A stretch of 64,000 nt of DNA from Hyphomicrobiales bacterium (GCA_900473175.1 UCKM01000010.1:163577-227576); one strand, 5' to 3'; numbered from the stretch's first letter, positions 52,913 to 63,985 are shown. The notes: generated from the sequence alone by a model not told the origin. Made by a program: numbers and translations.

Positions 52913-54249
52913 CTGTTGCGTTTCCCCCCACGGAGCTTCGACTTCTTGATCAGCCCTTCATACTGATGCGCGATCAGGTGACCCTGGATCTGTGCAACCG
53001 TATCGAGCGTCACGCTCACGACAATCAACAACGACGTACCGCCGAGATAGAAAGGAACACCCGCCCACGAGATCAGGAATTCTGGCAGCATGCAGATGAC
53101 AACAAGGTAGATTGCGCCAAGAACCGTGATGCGTGTCAGGACAAAATCGATATATTCAGCCGTACGCTCGCCGGGGCGAATGCCGGGAATGAAGCCCGAA
53201 TGCTTCTTCAGCTGATCGGCCGTGTCCTTCGGATTGAAGACGAGCGCCGTGTAGAAGAATGCGAAGAAGATGATCATCGCGGCGTAGAGCAACATATAGA
53301 GCGGCTGGCCGTGACCAAGCGACGACAAAATCGTTGTTGCCCAACCGGGGAGATTGTGACTCTGGGCGAAGCCGGCAATCGTAGCAGGCAGGAGCAGCAG
53401 CGATGAGGCAAAGATCGGCGGGATAACGCCTGATGTGTTGAGCTTCAACGGCAGGTGCGATGTGTCGCCCTGGAACATGCGGTTGCCCACCTGGCGCTTC
53501 GGATACTGGATCAGCAGGCGGCGCTGTGCGCGCTCAACGAAGACGATAATGCCGATGACAGCGATCGTCAGCACGATGATTGCCAGGATGATCGGCGTCG
53601 ACAATGCGCCGGTACGGCCGAGTTCCAGCGTGCCGGAAATAGCTTGCGGCAGGTTGGCAACGATGCCGGAGAAAATGATCAGCGAGATACCATTACCGAT
53701 ACCGCGTGCAGTAATCTGCTCACCGAGCCACATCAGGAACATGGTGCCGCCAACAAGCGTGATCACCGTCGAAAACAGGAAGAATGGACCCGGATTGGTG
53801 ACAATGCCCTGGCTGCCCTGCAGACCGACAGCGATCGCATAGGCCTGGACGGTCGCCAGCAGCACGGTGCCGTAGCGCGTGTACTGGTTGATGACCTTAC
53901 GGCCTTGCTCTCCATCCTTCTTCAACTGCTCCAGTGCCGGAACAACCGACGTCATCAGCTGGACGATGATGGATGCGGAAATGTACGGCATGATGCCGAG
54001 CGCAAAGATCGCCATGCGGGCGACAGCGCCGCCGGCGAACATGTTGAACATCCCGAGGATGCCCTGCGCCTGATGGTTGAAAGCCTGCGCGTAGGCAGCG
54101 AGATTGATACCCGGCAGCGGGATATAGGTACCGAGACGGTAGACCAGCAATGCGCCAAGAGTGAACCAAATACGCTTTTTGAGCTCTTCAGCCTTCGAAA
54201 AAGCGGAGAAATTAAGATTTGACGCGAGCTGTTCTGCGGCTGAAGCCAT
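52909..54249 (-). CDS. secY: Protein translocase subunit SecY
   Basis: 446 residues with ten membrane helices, the central channel of the Sec translocon. N-terminal [27 protein letters not shown] and [11 protein letters not shown] in helix 2, and ends in the basic tail [12 protein letters not shown]. Preceded by a 129-base gap with a perfect 11-base hairpin, the longest gap in this half of the operon, which may tune SecY output independently of ribosomal proteins. adk overlaps its end by 4 bases. Confidence 0.98.
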   Translation of the reverse strand: MASAAEQLASNLNFSAFSKAEELKKRIWFTLGALLVYRLGTYIPLPGINLAAYAQAFNHQAQGILGMFNMFAGGAVARMAIFALGIMPYISASIIVQLMTSVVPALEQLKKDGEQGRKVINQYTRYGTVLLATVQAYAIAVGLQGSQGIVTNPGPFFLFSTVITLVGGTMFLMWLGEQITARGIGNGISLIIFSGIVANLPQAISGTLELGRTGALSTPIILAIIVLTIAVIGIIVFVERAQRRLLIQYPKRQVGNRMFQGDTSHLPLKLNTSGVIPPIFASSLLLLPATIAGFAQSHNLPGWATTILSSLGHGQPLYMLLYAAMIIFFAFFYTALVFNPKDTADQLKKHSGFIPGIRPGERTAEYIDFVLTRITVLGAIYLVVICMLPEFLISWAGVPFYLGGTSLLIVVSVTLDTVAQIQGHLIAHQYEGLIKKSKLRGGKRNR

Positions 54250-54339
54250 TATAGTCTCCGGTCTGTGCCCGTCAGGGCCCCGCCACCCGAAACGGGAATC
54301 GGCGGCTCTACCCAGATATGTGCCCTTGATAAAAGGTAC

Positions 54340-54366
54340 AAGCGGCGATCACCGAGATCGCCGCTT
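54340..54366 (-). promoter_or_regulatory. Perfect hairpin in the rplO-secY gap
   Basis: AAGCGGCGATC (54340-54350) pairs with GATCGCCGCTT (54356-54366) around a five-base loop. It lies 12 bases after the rplO stop on the minus strand. The following sequence is GTACC rather than T-rich, so it looks like a processing or stability element rather than a full terminator. Confidence 0.55.
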
Positions 54367-54378
54367 GGATAGTCCGAT

Positions 54379-54855
54379 TTATTCTGCAGCTGCAGCAACA
54401 GCCGGAAGTTTGACGGTGCCGCCAGCCTTTTCGACCTTCTCGATCGCGGCCTTCGATGCACCGGAGACTTCGATCGTCACCGCAGTCTTGATGTCACCAT
54501 CGGCCAAAAGACGAACGCCGTCCTTGGGGCGGCGGATCACGCCGGCGGCCTTGAGGGTCTCGATCGTTACCGACGCCTTGGCATCGAGCTTCTTGGCATC
54601 GATAGCGGCCTGTATACGGCCAACCGATACGACATTGAAGCTTTTGGAGAAGATGTTGGTGAAACCGCGCTTTGGCAAGCGGCGGTAAACTGGCATCTGT
54701 CCGCCTTCGAAGCCGTTGATAGCAACACCCGAACGCGACTTCTGACCCTTGACACCGCGACCTGCGGTCTTGCCGGAGCCCGAACCAATGCCACGGCCAA
54801 CGCGCTTGCGAGCCTTGGTGGCGCCTTCATTTTCACTCAGATCATTGAGTTTCAT
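54379..54855 (-). CDS. rplO: 50S ribosomal protein L15
   Basis: 158 residues from [14 protein letters not shown] at 54855; GGAGA lies 8 bases before it and the seven residues of the longer frame do not fit the family. Signatures: [20 protein letters not shown] and [18 protein letters not shown]. It stabilises 23S rRNA around the central protuberance. It follows rpmD after 17 bases. Confidence 0.97.
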   Translation of the reverse strand: MKLNDLSENEGATKARKRVGRGIGSGSGKTAGRGVKGQKSRSGVAINGFEGGQMPVYRRLPKRGFTNIFSKSFNVVSVGRIQAAIDAKKLDAKASVTIETLKAAGVIRRPKDGVRLLADGDIKTAVTIEVSGASKAAIEKVEKAGGTVKLPAVAAAAE

Positions 54856-54872
54856 TTGATAAATCTCCGGTA

Positions 54873-55073
54873 TCAAGCCTCGTCCACAACGCGGACGAGA
54901 TGTTGAACCTTGGCAATCATGCCACGTACTGAAGGCGTATCTTCAAGCGTACGACGGCGATGCATCTTATTGAGGCCCAGGCCGACCAGCGTTGCGCGCT
55001 GTTCAACCGGACGGCGGATAGGGCTACCGATCTGTTCGACAGTAACCGTCTTACCCTTCTTTTTCTCAACCAT
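54873..55073 (-). CDS. rpmD: 50S ribosomal protein L30
   Basis: 66 residues, the bacterial short form: [14 protein letters not shown], then [20 protein letters not shown] and a helix ending in VRVVDEA. It follows rpsE after 65 bases and precedes rplO by 17. The gap before it contains a small G/C-rich hairpin. Confidence 0.95.
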   Translation of the reverse strand: MVEKKKGKTVTVEQIGSPIRRPVEQRATLVGLGLNKMHRRRTLEDTPSVRGMIAKVQHLVRVVDEA

Positions 55074-55099
55074 GACTTTGTCCTTTGTCTACAGTAGGC

Positions 55100-55114
55100 G
55101 GGACTTTAAGTCCC
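55100..55114 (-). promoter_or_regulatory. Small hairpin in the rpsE-rpmD gap
   Basis: GGGAC-TTTAA-GTCCC, extendable by GGC/GCC past one bulged base (55097-55118). Lies before rpmD with no T-run. One of a set of hairpins in the longer gaps of this operon. Confidence 0.35.
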
Positions 55115-55138
55115 TGCCCTGCTGCGCCAGTTCCTGGC

Positions 55139-55702
55139 CTATTCTTCCGAACCGACCACGTCGCGGCGGCGAGCCTGCAGTGTCGAATACTTGATACCGC
55201 GCTGAGCAGCGATGTCCTTCGGGTGCATCTGATGCTTCAGGGCATCAAACGTCGCGCGAACCATGTTGTACGGGTTCGACGAACCGAGCGACTTGGCAAC
55301 AACGTCCTGTACGCCGAGCGTCTCGAAAACAGCGCGCATCGGACCGCCGGCAATGATACCTGTACCAGCTGTGGCTGCACGAAGCAGAACCTTGCCGGCG
55401 CCATGACGGCCTTCAACATCGTGATGAAGGGTACGGCCCGAACGCAGCGGTACGAAAATCATTTCGCGCTTGGCGGATTCAGTTGCCTTGCGGATAGCTT
55501 CCGGCACTTCGCGTGCCTTGCCATGACCAAAACCTACGCGGCCCTTCTGATCGCCGACAACGACGAGTGCAGCAAAGCCGAAACGCCGGCCGCCCTTGAC
55601 GACCTTGGCGACACGGTTGATGTGGACGAGCTTGTCAACGAATTCGCTGTCGCGCTCTTCACCACGGCCGCGATCCTCGCGGCTTCTCTTTTCCTGTGCC
55701 AT
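55139..55702 (-). CDS. rpsE: 30S ribosomal protein S5
   Basis: 187 residues. The S5 N-terminal domain ([20 protein letters not shown]) is the double-stranded RNA-binding-like fold that contributes to translational accuracy; then [20 protein letters not shown], and the C-terminal domain ([20 protein letters not shown]). The basic N-terminal extension ([13 protein letters not shown]) is common in alphaproteobacteria. Downstream of rplR by 55 bases. Confidence 0.97.
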   Translation of the reverse strand: MAQEKRSREDRGRGEERDSEFVDKLVHINRVAKVVKGGRRFGFAALVVVGDQKGRVGFGHGKAREVPEAIRKATESAKREMIFVPLRSGRTLHHDVEGRHGAGKVLLRAATAGTGIIAGGPMRAVFETLGVQDVVAKSLGSSNPYNMVRATFDALKHQMHPKDIAAQRGIKYSTLQARRRDVVGSEE

Positions 55703-55757
55703 GCTCCTAATTCCTTTTTCTTTTCCGGTAGCACGAATGTTATTTTAAAGTCTGGTC

Positions 55758-56120
55758 TTAGAAAGTAAGACCAGCTTCACGGGCAGCTTCGGCAAGTGCC
55801 TTAACACGGCCGTGGTAAATGTAGGAACCACGATCGAAGACAACTTCCTTGATACCAGCCTTGACGGCGCGCTCAGCAACGAGCTTGCCGATGAGGGCTG
55901 CTGCATCCGAATCCGCACCGGTCTTCAGCTTGCCCTTGAGGTCAGCTTCGAGCGTAGATGCGGATGCAATCGTGTGTCCACGCGCATCGTCGATGACCTG
56001 CGCGTAGATATTCTTTGAAGAACGGTGGACGCTGAGCCGCGGACGGTCACCGGCAACCGCCTTGAGCTGGCGGCGAACACGCGCAGCGCGACGCTGAATG
56101 ATTTCTTTCGGCGATGCCAT
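55758..56120 (-). CDS. rplR: 50S ribosomal protein L18
   Basis: 120 residues, binds 5S rRNA with L5. Motifs: [35 protein letters not shown] and [20 protein letters not shown]. The basic N-terminus contacts rRNA. Starts 12 bases after rplF; rpsE follows after 55. Confidence 0.97.
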   Translation of the reverse strand: MASPKEIIQRRAARVRRQLKAVAGDRPRLSVHRSSKNIYAQVIDDARGHTIASASTLEADLKGKLKTGADSDAAALIGKLVAERAVKAGIKEVVFDRGSYIYHGRVKALAEAAREAGLTF

Positions 56121-56132
56121 GACACGAATTCC

Positions 56133-56666
56133 TTACTTCTTCTTACCTTCTTTGCGAACGATCTTCTCGCCCGCATACTTGACGCCCTTGCCCTTGTAGG
56201 GTTCCGGACCACGATATTCGCGGATCTCAGCTGCGACCTGGCCGACCTGCTGCTTGTCGATGCCCGTCACGACGATTTCCGTCGGCTTCGGTACAGCAAC
56301 AGTAATGCCAGCAGGCACTTCGTAGACCACTTCATGGCTGAAGCCGAGCGACAGCTGCAGGTTCTTGCCCTGCATGGCCGCACGATAGCCGACGCCGCTG
56401 ATCTCGAGGCGCTTTTCGAAGCCGTCTTTGACACCTGTGAAGATGTTGACGACCATGGTGCGGCTCATGCCCCACTTCGAACGCGCAAGCTTCGAGTTAT
56501 CACGCGGATTAACGCTTACGGCGCCATCCTCAAACTTGACCACCACATCGTCATTGGCGACGAAGGTGAGTTCACCCTTCGGGCCTTTGGCCTTGATGGT
56601 CTGACCGTCTACGCTGGCTGTTACGCCCTGCGGGACTGCCACGGGTTTTTTACCGATACGAGACAT
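56133..56666 (-). CDS. rplF: 50S ribosomal protein L6
   Basis: 177 residues, two-domain L6 near the factor-binding site. N-terminal [15 protein letters not shown]; the C-terminal signature [14 protein letters not shown] near residue 155 lies next to the sarcin-ricin loop contact. Follows rpsH after 39 bases and precedes rplR by 12. Confidence 0.98.
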   Translation of the reverse strand: MSRIGKKPVAVPQGVTASVDGQTIKAKGPKGELTFVANDDVVVKFEDGAVSVNPRDNSKLARSKWGMSRTMVVNIFTGVKDGFEKRLEISGVGYRAAMQGKNLQLSLGFSHEVVYEVPAGITVAVPKPTEIVVTGIDKQQVGQVAAEIREYRGPEPYKGKGVKYAGEKIVRKEGKKK

Positions 56667-56705
56667 TTTTCAACCTGTCCGTTTCTTCCTGTTACAGCCC
56701 GCGCA

Positions 56706-57104
56706 TTAGAATATGCGGCAGAGCAACTCGCCACCAACATTCTGTTCACGTGCCTCGTGATCCGCCATCACGCCCTTAGGCGTCGACAGGATCGAAATAC
56801 CAAGGCCGTTCGCAACCTGCGGGATCGACTTGACCGAAACGTAAACGCGACGGCCGGGCTTCGAAATACGGGTAATCTCGCGGATTACCGGTACGTTTTC
56901 AAAATACTTCAGCTCGATTTCGATCTCGGACTTGCCGTTTTCGAAATCAACCTGGCTGTATCCGCGGATATAGCCTTCAGACTGAAGAACATCCAGAACG
57001 CGGGCGCGAAGCTTGGAGGCAGGCGTCGAAACCTTGCCCTTCTTGCGCATCGTCGCGTTACGGATACGGGTCAGCATATCGCCGAGAGGATCATTCACAG
57101 ACAT
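56706..57104 (-). CDS. rpsH: 30S ribosomal protein S8
   Basis: 132 residues. N-terminus [21 protein letters not shown]-terminal [20 protein letters not shown]. Binds 16S helix 21 and, in E. coli, is the translational repressor of the spc operon at the rplE start; whether that loop exists here is not tested. Follows rpsN by 12 bases. Confidence 0.98.
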   Translation of the reverse strand: MSVNDPLGDMLTRIRNATMRKKGKVSTPASKLRARVLDVLQSEGYIRGYSQVDFENGKSEIEIELKYFENVPVIREITRISKPGRRVYVSVKSIPQVANGLGISILSTPKGVMADHEAREQNVGGELLCRIF

Positions 57105-57116
57105 CTGTTTGCTCCC

Positions 57117-57422
57117 TTACCAGCTCGACTTCACGACGCCGGGCACCTGGCCGAGCGAACCCAGCTGACGCAATGCGATACGCGACATTTTAAGCTTGCG
57201 GTAGAAACCGCGTGGACGGCCCGAAACTTCGCAACGGTTGCGAATACGAACCTTGGTGGAATTGCGTGGCAGTTCTGCAAGCTGAATGGTAGCGCGGAAG
57301 CGCTCATCCAGCGGCAGCGACTGGTTCATCACGATAGCCTTCAGGCGCGCGCGCTTTGCAGCGAAACGCTTTACCAGAAGACCACGGCGCTTGTTCTTTT
57401 CGACTGCGCTCGTCTTAGCCAT
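57117..57422 (-). CDS. rpsN: 30S ribosomal protein S14 (zinc-free form)
   Basis: 101 residues from MAKTSAVEK at 57422; the upstream part of the open frame overlaps rplE and is a shadow. The C-terminal motif [20 protein letters not shown] lacks the two CXXC pairs of the zinc form. It sits in the 30S head by the A site. 25 bases behind rplE. Confidence 0.96.
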   Translation of the reverse strand: MAKTSAVEKNKRRGLLVKRFAAKRARLKAIVMNQSLPLDERFRATIQLAELPRNSTKVRIRNRCEVSGRPRGFYRKLKMSRIALRQLGSLGQVPGVVKSSW

Positions 57423-57447
57423 TTCAAATACCTCGCTACGCTTGCCG

Positions 57448-58005
57448 TTACTGCCGGAAGGGGAAGTTGAAGGCGCGCAGCAATGCGCGTGCTTCATCAT
57501 CCGTCTTTGCAGTCGTACAAACGATGATGTCCATGCCCCAGATCTGGTCAACCTTGTCGTAGTTGATTTCCGGGAACACGATGTGCTCCTTGATGCCCAT
57601 GGCGAAATTGCCACGACCGTCAAAGCTCTTCGGGTTCAGACCGCGGAAATCTCGAACGCGCGGCAGCGCAATCGTGATCAGGCGATCGATGAATTCATAC
57701 ATGCGCTCTTTACGAAGGGTCACCTTCGTTCCGATCGGCATATTCTCACGAACCTTGAAGGTAGCGATCGAATTGCGCGCACGCGTAATAACCGGCTTCT
57801 GACCGGCAATCAATGCCAGATCTTCAGCTGCGACAGTTGGCTTCTTGGAGTCAGCGGTTGCTTCACCCACGCCCATGTTGAGGACAACCTTGGTGATGCG
57901 CGGGATCTGCATCTCGTTGTCGTATTTGAACTGCTCGAGAAGAGCCTTACGTACCACTTCCTGGTACTGCTTCTTCAAGCGTGGTTCGATCTTTGCATCA
58001 GCCAT
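57448..58005 (-). CDS. rplE: 50S ribosomal protein L5
   Basis: 185 residues. Motifs: [40 protein letters not shown] and [18 protein letters not shown]. Binds 5S rRNA and contacts P-site tRNA. Its ATG lies 8 bases inside the end of rplX, so the two genes overlap and are translationally coupled. Confidence 0.98.
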   Translation of the reverse strand: MADAKIEPRLKKQYQEVVRKALLEQFKYDNEMQIPRITKVVLNMGVGEATADSKKPTVAAEDLALIAGQKPVITRARNSIATFKVRENMPIGTKVTLRKERMYEFIDRLITIALPRVRDFRGLNPKSFDGRGNFAMGIKEHIVFPEINYDKVDQIWGMDIIVCTTAKTDDEARALLRAFNFPFRQ

Positions 58006-58312
58006 CGATCAGATCTCCTGAACGCTTTGCTACACGTACCTTCTTGCCGTCTTCGAGGACCTTGAAGCCAACACGGGTCGGCTTGCCATCCTTGGGGTCG
58101 GCGATCGCGAGGTTCGACAGATGGAGCGGCGCTTCTTTCGAAATGATGCCGGCTTCCTGGTTCTGTGTCTGCTTCTGGTGACGCTTGACAACATTGACGC
58201 CGCGAACGAGCGCTTGCTCATCCTTCGGCAAAACTTTGATTACTTCGCCGGTACGGCCCTTGTCCTTACCAGCAAGAACGACAACGCGGTCGCCTTTACG
58301 GATCTTCTGCAT
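57998..58312 (-). CDS. rplX: 50S ribosomal protein L24
   Basis: 104 residues. KOW motif [20 protein letters not shown] at the N-terminus, then [20 protein letters not shown]. Initiates 50S assembly at the 5' end of 23S rRNA and lies at the tunnel exit. 10 bases after rplN; overlaps rplE. Confidence 0.97.
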   Translation of the reverse strand: MQKIRKGDRVVVLAGKDKGRTGEVIKVLPKDEQALVRGVNVVKRHQKQTQNQEAGIISKEAPLHLSNLAIADPKDGKPTRVGFKVLEDGKKVRVAKRSGDLIDG

Positions 58313-58322
58313 CGTCTGCTCC

Positions 58323-58691
58323 TTACAAAACTTCTGGAGCCAGCGAGATGATCTTCATGTGGCTCTTTGCGCGAAGTTCGCGCGGAACCGGTCCGAAGAT
58401 ACGCGTGCCGATAGGCTCTTTCTTATTGTCGATCAAAACGGCGGCGTTCTTGTCAAAACGAATAACGCTCCCGTCCGGGCGACGAATGTCCTTGGCGGTG
58501 CGAACAACCACCGCCTTCATCACGTCACCTTTTTTAACGCGGCCGCGCGGAATTGCTTCCTTGATCGAAACGACAATGATGTCGCCGACCGAAGCATATT
58601 TCCGCTTCGAACCGCCCAGCACCTTGATGCACATGACACGACGTGCGCCGGAATTATCCGCCACGTCGAGGTTTGTTTGCATCTGAATCAT
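58323..58691 (-). CDS. rplN: 50S ribosomal protein L14
   Basis: 122 residues, the universal length: [40 protein letters not shown] and [12 protein letters not shown]. Lies at the subunit interface, bridging to 16S. First gene after the 78-base gap from rpsQ, the boundary that separates the S10 and spc groups in other bacteria; here transcription probably continues. Confidence 0.98.
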   Translation of the reverse strand: MIQMQTNLDVADNSGARRVMCIKVLGGSKRKYASVGDIIVVSIKEAIPRGRVKKGDVMKAVVVRTAKDIRRPDGSVIRFDKNAAVLIDNKKEPIGTRIFGPVPRELRAKSHMKIISLAPEVL

Positions 58692-58769
58692 GACTAGCCG
58701 CCTTCTTCTTGTTCAACCGGACTGGGCTTTCCTTGCCCCTCGCGATTGTTGCGTACTTACATACAGATA

Positions 58770-59012
58770 TTAACTTGCCGGGGCGTCAGTAACGACAACC
58801 CAGCGCTTGTCTTTCGAAATCGGCTTCGATTCCTGGATGGAAACGGCATCGCCGACCTTGAACTGGTTGTTCTCATCATGCGCCTTGTACTTCTTGGACT
58901 GGCGCACAGTCTTCTGGAGGAGCGGGTGCGAATAGCGCCGCTCGACCTTGACCACAACGGTCTTGTCGTTTTTGTCGCTCACGACAACGCCCTGCAGAAT
59001 GCGTTTAGGCAT
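58770..59012 (-). CDS. rpsQ: 30S ribosomal protein S17
   Basis: 80 residues. [20 protein letters not shown] and [20 protein letters not shown], with the OB fold. It binds 16S helices 7 and 11 early in assembly. Last gene of the S10 part; 78 bases before rplN. Confidence 0.97.
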   Translation of the reverse strand: MPKRILQGVVVSDKNDKTVVVKVERRYSHPLLQKTVRQSKKYKAHDENNQFKVGDAVSIQESKPISKDKRWVVVTDAPAS

Positions 59013-59023
59013 GGTTTTCTTCC

Positions 59024-59224
59024 TTAAGCCTTGCTCTCGACCGCTTTTTGGCGGGCGACAGTCTTTATGCGCGCAATATCACGGCGGATCTGCCGGACGC
59101 GAGCGGTTTTTTCCAACTGGCCGGTTGCCTTCTGGAAGCGCAGGTTGAACTGCTCTTTCTTCAGGGAACCCAATTCTTCATTCAACTGATCGAGGCTCAT
59201 CGCCCGGACATCTGCGGATTTCAT
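59024..59224 (-). CDS. rpmC: 50S ribosomal protein L29
   Basis: 66 residues from the ATG at 59224 (MKSADVRAM); the in-frame GTG at 59233 would add three residues. A GGGGTGG ribosome site stands just before it. Two-helix protein with [20 protein letters not shown] and [13 protein letters not shown]. Sits at the exit tunnel near L23. Confidence 0.95.
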   Translation of the reverse strand: MKSADVRAMSLDQLNEELGSLKKEQFNLRFQKATGQLEKTARVRQIRRDIARIKTVARQKAVESKA

Positions 59225-59236
59225 AACATCCACCCC

Positions 59237-59650
59237 TTATTCTGCGATGCGCTGAATAAAGCGCGTCTTGACCGAAAGCTTGGCCGCTCCGAGGCGAAGC
59301 GCCTCACGAGCGATTTCTTCCGACACGCCGTCGAGCTCGAACATGATGCGGCCTGGCGCCACGCGGGACGCCCAGTAATCAACCGAACCCTTACCTTTAC
59401 CCATGCGGACTTCAGTAGGCTTCGATGTAACCGGCACATCCGGGAAAATCCGGATCCACACGCGACCGGCACGCTTCATGTGACGGGTAATTGCACGGCG
59501 AGCGGCTTCGATCTCACGCGCTGTAACGCGGTTCGGCTCGAGGGCCTTCAGGCCGAAAGCACCAAAATTAAGGTCCGTACCGCCCTTCGACGCGCCGCTG
59601 ATACGGCCCTTGAACTGCTTGCGGAACTTTGTGCGCTTAGGCTGCAGCAT
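59237..59650 (-). CDS. rplP: 50S ribosomal protein L16
   Basis: 137 residues. [40 protein letters not shown] and the conserved arginine-rich loop around [11 protein letters not shown]16 orders the A-site side of the peptidyl transferase centre. Follows rpsC by 40 bases; rpmC follows after 12. Confidence 0.98.
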   Translation of the reverse strand: MLQPKRTKFRKQFKGRISGASKGGTDLNFGAFGLKALEPNRVTAREIEAARRAITRHMKRAGRVWIRIFPDVPVTSKPTEVRMGKGKGSVDYWASRVAPGRIMFELDGVSEEIAREALRLGAAKLSVKTRFIQRIAE

Positions 59651-59690
59651 TGTTCTCTACTCCAAAATTCTCGTTTCCGAAAGACGCTAT

Positions 59691-60401
59691 TTAAGCGTTT
59701 TCGCGGCGACGGCCCGAACCCTGATGGCTTGCATCGCCCTCAACAGCGCGGCGCTCGGAAGCCATTGGATCGTGTTCAAGGATTTCGCCCTTGAAGACCC
59801 AGACCTTGACGCCGCAAATGCCGTAAGCGGTATGAGCTTCAGCAGTTCCGTAATCGATATCGGCACGAAGTGTATGCAAAGGCACGCGGCCTTCACGGTA
59901 CCATTCCATACGCGCAATTTCCGCACCGCCGAGACGGCCCGAGCAATTGATACGAATGCCTTCTGCACCAAGACGCATCGCCGACTGGACGGCCCGCTTC
60001 ATGGCACGACGGAATGCAACACGGCGTTCCAGCTGCTGAGCGATAGACTGAGCAACGAGGACCGCGTCTGTTTCCGGCTTGCGGACTTCAACGATATTGA
60101 GTGCGGCATCCGCATTGGTCATTTCTGACAGCTTGCGGCGCAGCTTCTCGATATCGGCGCCCTTCTTGCCGATGATCAGACCCGGACGTGCGGCATGGAT
60201 CGTCACGCGGCACTTCTTGTGCGGACGTTCGATCACTACCTTGGAAATGGCAGCCTGTTTCAACTCGTCCATCAGATACTTGCGGATCTTCAGGTCTTCA
60301 TGCAGCAGCTTGCCGTATTCACCTGTGTTCGCGTACCAACGCGAATCCCAGGTCCGATTGATGCCAAGGCGGAAGCCAATCGGATTAATCTTCTGGCCCA
60401 T
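59691..60401 (-). CDS. rpsC: 30S ribosomal protein S3
   Basis: 236 residues. KH domain with [21 protein letters not shown]-terminal [20 protein letters not shown]. It lines the mRNA entry tunnel. Its ATG shares one base with the stop of rplV (TAATG), so it is coupled. Confidence 0.98.
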   Translation of the reverse strand: MGQKINPIGFRLGINRTWDSRWYANTGEYGKLLHEDLKIRKYLMDELKQAAISKVVIERPHKKCRVTIHAARPGLIIGKKGADIEKLRRKLSEMTNADAALNIVEVRKPETDAVLVAQSIAQQLERRVAFRRAMKRAVQSAMRLGAEGIRINCSGRLGGAEIARMEWYREGRVPLHTLRADIDYGTAEAHTAYGICGVKVWVFKGEILEHDPMASERRAVEGDASHQGSGRRRENA

Positions 60402-60790
60402 TATGCGGCCTCCCCTTTTTCCTCAGCTTCGCGAACGACGATCGTCAGATGCGAGAACGGCTTCTCGATCCGGCTTGCACGACCGCGACCACGAACATGG
60501 AAGCGCTTCATCACGATTGACTTGCCTACATAGGCTTCAGCAACAACCAGAGCATCAACATCCAGGTCATGGTTGTTTTCTGCGTTGGCGATAGCTGATT
60601 CGAGAGTCTTTTTCACCGTGCCTGCAATCCGCTTGCGCGAAAATTCCAGATCGGCAAGAGCGGCGTTAACCTTCTTGCCACGGATCATAGCAGCCACCAG
60701 ATTAAGCTTCTGAGGGCTTATGCGGAGCGTGCGGGCAACGGCTTTCGCCTCGTTGTCCTTAAGCTGGCGCGGAGCCTTAGCCTTGCCCAT
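60401..60790 (-). CDS. rplV: 50S ribosomal protein L22
   Basis: 129 residues. [20 protein letters not shown] at the start and the C-terminal beta-hairpin ([20 protein letters not shown]) that reaches into the exit tunnel and is the erythromycin-contact region. Two bases after rpsS and one-base overlap with rpsC. Confidence 0.98.
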   Translation of the reverse strand: MGKAKAPRQLKDNEAKAVARTLRISPQKLNLVAAMIRGKKVNAALADLEFSRKRIAGTVKKTLESAIANAENNHDLDVDALVVAEAYVGKSIVMKRFHVRGRGRASRIEKPFSHLTIVVREAEEKGEAA

Positions 60791-60792
60791 CG

Positions 60793-61071
60793 TTATTTCC
60801 TCTTCGCCTTCTTGTCCGCGCCGTGCCCGTAATAGGTACGCGTCGGAGCGAATTCACCAAACTTGTGTCCGATCATCTCTTCGTTGACCGAAACAGGAAC
60901 GTGCTTGTTACCGTTGTAGACACCGAACGTCAGACCGACGAACTGCGGCAGGATCGTGGAGCGACGGCTCCAGATCTTGATAACTTCACTGCGACCGCCC
61001 TCACGTACCTTCTCAGCCTTCTTGAGAAGATAGCCATCGATGAACGGGCCTTTCCAAACTGAACGAGCCAT
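60793..61071 (-). CDS. rpsS: 30S ribosomal protein S19
   Basis: 92 residues: [40 protein letters not shown] and [20 protein letters not shown]. In the 30S head with S13. 15 bases after rplB, 2 before rplV. Confidence 0.98.
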   Translation of the reverse strand: MARSVWKGPFIDGYLLKKAEKVREGGRSEVIKIWSRRSTILPQFVGLTFGVYNGNKHVPVSVNEEMIGHKFGEFAPTRTYYGHGADKKAKRK

Positions 61072-61086
61072 TTCAGACTACCTCTC

Positions 61087-61920
61087 TTACTTCTTGCGCT
61101 GATGACGCGAACGAGCGATGAACTTGTCCGTCGACTTGTTGGAGCGCGTCTTCTTGCCCTTCGTGGGCTTGCCCCACGGAGAAACCGGATGACGTCCACC
61201 CGACGTACGGCCTTCACCACCACCATGGGGGTGATCGACCGGGTTCATGGCAACACCGCGAACATGCGGACGCTTGCCGAGCCAGCGGCTGCGACCTGCC
61301 TTGCCGAGGCTGATGTTGCCATGGTCCGGGTTCGAAACGGCACCGACCGTGGCGAAGCACGAACCGTGGACGAGGCGCTGTTCACCTGAGTTCAGGCGAA
61401 GGATTGCCATGCCCTGGTCGCGGCCGACGAGCTGTGCGTACGTTCCGGCGGAACGAGCGATCTGACCACCCTTGCCCGGCTTCATCTCCACATTGTGGAT
61501 GATGGTGCCGACCGGGATCGACGACAACGGCATCGCATTGCCCGGCTTCACGTCCGTCTGCGCGCCAGCAATGACGCTGTCGCCAACGGCCAGACGCTGC
61601 GGCGCCAGGATGTAGCTCAGTTCGCCATCTTCATAGCGGATGAGCGCAATGAATGCGGTCCGGTTCGGATCGTATTCAAGCCGTTCAACCTTGGCAGCGA
61701 CATCATGCTTGCGACGCTTGAAGTCGACGAAGCGATAGGTGCGCTTGTGTCCGCCGCCCTGGTAGCGTGCAGTGACGCGACCCGAGTTGTTGCGACCACC
61801 CTTGGATGTCAGACCCTCAGTCAAAGCCTTCACGGGCTTGCCCTTGTAGAGCTCCGAGCGGTCCACGATCACCAGCTGACGCTGGCTTGGTGTGGTTGGA
61901 TTATAATTCTTGAGTGCCAT
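61087..61920 (-). CDS. rplB: 50S ribosomal protein L2
   Basis: 277 residues, the largest core 50S protein. Motifs: [32 protein letters not shown], and the C-terminal [20 protein letters not shown] whose histidine near 229 is needed for peptidyl transferase assembly. The tail ends [12 protein letters not shown]. 20 bases after rplW. Confidence 0.98.
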   Translation of the reverse strand: MALKNYNPTTPSQRQLVIVDRSELYKGKPVKALTEGLTSKGGRNNSGRVTARYQGGGHKRTYRFVDFKRRKHDVAAKVERLEYDPNRTAFIALIRYEDGELSYILAPQRLAVGDSVIAGAQTDVKPGNAMPLSSIPVGTIIHNVEMKPGKGGQIARSAGTYAQLVGRDQGMAILRLNSGEQRLVHGSCFATVGAVSNPDHGNISLGKAGRSRWLGKRPHVRGVAMNPVDHPHGGGEGRTSGGRHPVSPWGKPTKGKKTRSNKSTDKFIARSRHQRKK

Positions 61921-61940
61921 TGTCTTTACTCCACGGCCCC

Positions 61941-62234
61941 TCAGAGACCAGTCGAAACATCGATCGACTGCCCTTCGGCAAGCGTCACGACGGCTTTCTT
62001 GACATCACTCTGGCGCCCGACGATGCCGCGGAACCGCTTCACCTTGCCTTTGCGCACAGCTGTATTGACTGCAGTGACCTTCACGCGGAACAGCGCTTCG
62101 ACTGCGGCCTTGATTTCCGGCTTCGTTGCCTTGCGGGCTACGTTGAAGACGACCTGGTTGTTATCGGATACCAGGGTCGACTTTTCCGTAATGACCGGGC
62201 TGACGATCACGTCGTAGTGGCGAAGATCAGTCAT
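61941..62234 (-). CDS. rplW: 50S ribosomal protein L23
   Basis: 97 residues. [20 protein letters not shown] at the start, [20 protein letters not shown] and [12 protein letters not shown]. It is the docking site for trigger factor and SRP at the tunnel exit. Its ATG overlaps the rplD stop by 4 bases. Confidence 0.98.
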   Translation of the reverse strand: MTDLRHYDVIVSPVITEKSTLVSDNNQVVFNVARKATKPEIKAAVEALFRVKVTAVNTAVRKGKVKRFRGIVGRQSDVKKAVVTLAEGQSIDVSTGL

Positions 62235-62851
62235 TTGAAACGCTCCTCGAGAGCTTCAACTGCTGCCTTGGAAAGCACGAGCTTGCCACGACGCAGGATG
62301 TCGTAAACATTGATGCCCTGGATCGGCAGAACATCGATGTTCGGGATGTTCGAAGCAGCGCGACGGAAATTCGCATCGATCTCGGCACCGCCGATGAGAA
62401 GCGCATTTTCGAGGCCAAGCTTGGCGAACTGCGAAACAAGTACCTTTGTCTTGGCATCGGTTGCCGCCAGATCATCAACGATGATCAGGTCGGAAGCCTT
62501 GACCTTTGCCGACAGGGCATGACGAAGCGCAAGGGCGCGAACCTTCTTCGGAAGGTCATGATCGTGGCTGTGAACAACCGGACCATGTGCCTTGCCGCCG
62601 CCGCGGAACTGCGGTGCACGTGCCGAATGGTGACGGGCGCGGCCCGTACCCTTCTGCTTGTACATCTTGGCGCCGGTCCGTGCGATTTCCGAACGGCCCT
62701 TTGCCTTGTGCGTTCCCTGCTGCTTGCGGGCGAGCTGGTAACGGACCATGCGCTGAAGGATATCGTCGCGCGGTTCAAGGCCGAAAATCTCCTCGGAGAG
62801 TTCCACCTTGCCGGCGTCTTTGCCTTCAAGTGTTGTAATCGAAAGGTCCAT
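62231..62851 (-). CDS. rplD: 50S ribosomal protein L4
   Basis: 206 residues. The tunnel loop ([20 protein letters not shown], then AHGPVVH) is typical. In E. coli L4 represses the S10 operon through its leader; no such leader was recognised here. Its ATG overlaps the rplC stop by one base and rplW overlaps its end by four. Confidence 0.97.
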   Translation of the reverse strand: MDLSITTLEGKDAGKVELSEEIFGLEPRDDILQRMVRYQLARKQQGTHKAKGRSEIARTGAKMYKQKGTGRARHHSARAPQFRGGGKAHGPVVHSHDHDLPKKVRALALRHALSAKVKASDLIIVDDLAATDAKTKVLVSQFAKLGLENALLIGGAEIDANFRRAASNIPNIDVLPIQGINVYDILRRGKLVLSKAAVEALEERFK

Positions 62852-63588
62852 TATTCGGCTCCCTCAGTTGTCTGCGCCACTTCTGCATCAGACACAGCGG
62901 CTGTAGCGTTCGCTGCCTGGCGGAAACCAGCTGGCTTCGGAGCATTGTCCGGAAGCGCTACCTTGACGGCATCGCGTACCAGGATCCATGCACCCTTCGA
63001 ACCAGGAACTGCACCACGAACCAGAATGAGGCCACGATCGATGTCCGTCGAAACGACTTCGATGTTCTGTGTCGTCACGCGGGTCTGACCCATGTGACCA
63101 GCCATCTTCTTGCCCTTGAACACCTTGCCCGGATCCTGACGCTGACCGGTAGAACCGTGAGCGCGGTGGGTAACCGAGTTACCGTGCGAAGCGCGGTGAC
63201 CGCCGAAGTTGTGACGCTTCATCGAACCGGCAAAACCCTTACCGATCGAAGTACCAGTCACATCGACCTTCTGGCCGGCAACGTAATGGTCAGCCGTGAT
63301 CTCAACACCGACATCAAGAAGATTGTCGGCAGAGACGCGGAATTCCGCCACTTTAGCTTTTGGTTCGACCGAAGCAGTCGCGAAATGCCCGCGCAAGCTC
63401 TTCGTCGTATTCTTAACCTTGGCCAGACCAACACCGAGCTGAACGGCAGTGTAGCCATTCTTCTCGACTGTACGCTGAGCCACAACCTGACAATTCTCCA
63501 TCCGGAGTACTGTCACCGGCACATGCTCGCCTGCGTCGTTATAGACGCGAGTCATGCCCAGCTTCTGTGCAATTACACCTGAACGCAT
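62851..63588 (-). CDS. rplC: 50S ribosomal protein L3
   Basis: 245 residues. [20 protein letters not shown] starts the protein and the long loop [20 protein letters not shown] reaches the peptidyl transferase centre; its Gln ([20 protein letters not shown] segment) is the site methylated by PrmB in other bacteria. An Ala/Glu-rich tail of about 25 residues is an alphaproteobacterial extension. 25 bases behind rpsJ. Confidence 0.97.
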   Translation of the reverse strand: MRSGVIAQKLGMTRVYNDAGEHVPVTVLRMENCQVVAQRTVEKNGYTAVQLGVGLAKVKNTTKSLRGHFATASVEPKAKVAEFRVSADNLLDVGVEITADHYVAGQKVDVTGTSIGKGFAGSMKRHNFGGHRASHGNSVTHRAHGSTGQRQDPGKVFKGKKMAGHMGQTRVTTQNIEVVSTDIDRGLILVRGAVPGSKGAWILVRDAVKVALPDNAPKPAGFRQAANATAAVSDAEVAQTTEGAE

Positions 63589-63613
63589 CGGTTCGTCCTT
63601 CCGTCCTCAAGCC

Positions 63614-63922
63614 TTACAGCTTGATCTCGACATCAACACCAGCGGAGAGATCGAGCTTCATCAGCGCGTCTACAGTCTGCGGGGTTGGGTCTACGATATC
63701 GAGAAGACGCTTATGTGTGCGCATCTCGAACTGCTCGCGGCTCTTCTTGTCGATGTGCGGCGACCGGTTGACAGTGAACTTCTCGATCCGTGTAGGAAGC
63801 GGGATCGGTCCGCGCACGTTGGCACCGGTACGCTTGGCAGTCGACACGATTTCCCGCGTCGAATCGTCAAGGATCCGATGATCAAACGCCTTGAGGCGAA
63901 TGCGGATGTTTTGACCGTTCAT
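63614..63922 (-). CDS. rpsJ: 30S ribosomal protein S10
   Basis: 102 residues. N-terminal [20 protein letters not shown] and ETANV-type segment [20 protein letters not shown]. First ribosomal protein of the S10 group and also NusE, the antitermination partner of NusB. It lies 63 bases behind tuf, so it is probably read from the tuf promoter. Confidence 0.98.
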   Translation of the reverse strand: MNGQNIRIRLKAFDHRILDDSTREIVSTAKRTGANVRGPIPLPTRIEKFTVNRSPHIDKKSREQFEMRTHKRLLDIVDPTPQTVDALMKLDLSAGVDVEIKL

Positions 63923-63944
63923 TTCATCTTTTCCTTGTTTAGCG

Positions 63945-63968
63945 GAGACGCCCTATAACAGGCGCCTC
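63945..63968 (-). promoter_or_regulatory. Hairpin in the tuf-rpsJ gap
   Basis: On the minus strand GAGGCGCC pairs with GGCGTCTC (one G-U pair) around an eight-base loop. It stands 22 bases before the rpsJ start and 17 after the tuf stop, without a T-run. It could reduce readthrough or protect the tuf 3' end. Confidence 0.35.
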
Positions 63969-63985
63969 TGCATAAAACCTTAATC

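Noticed and set aside
56025..57470. A 481-codon plus-strand frame across rplR, rplF, rpsH and rpsN
   Set aside because: Antisense shadow over four ribosomal protein genes.
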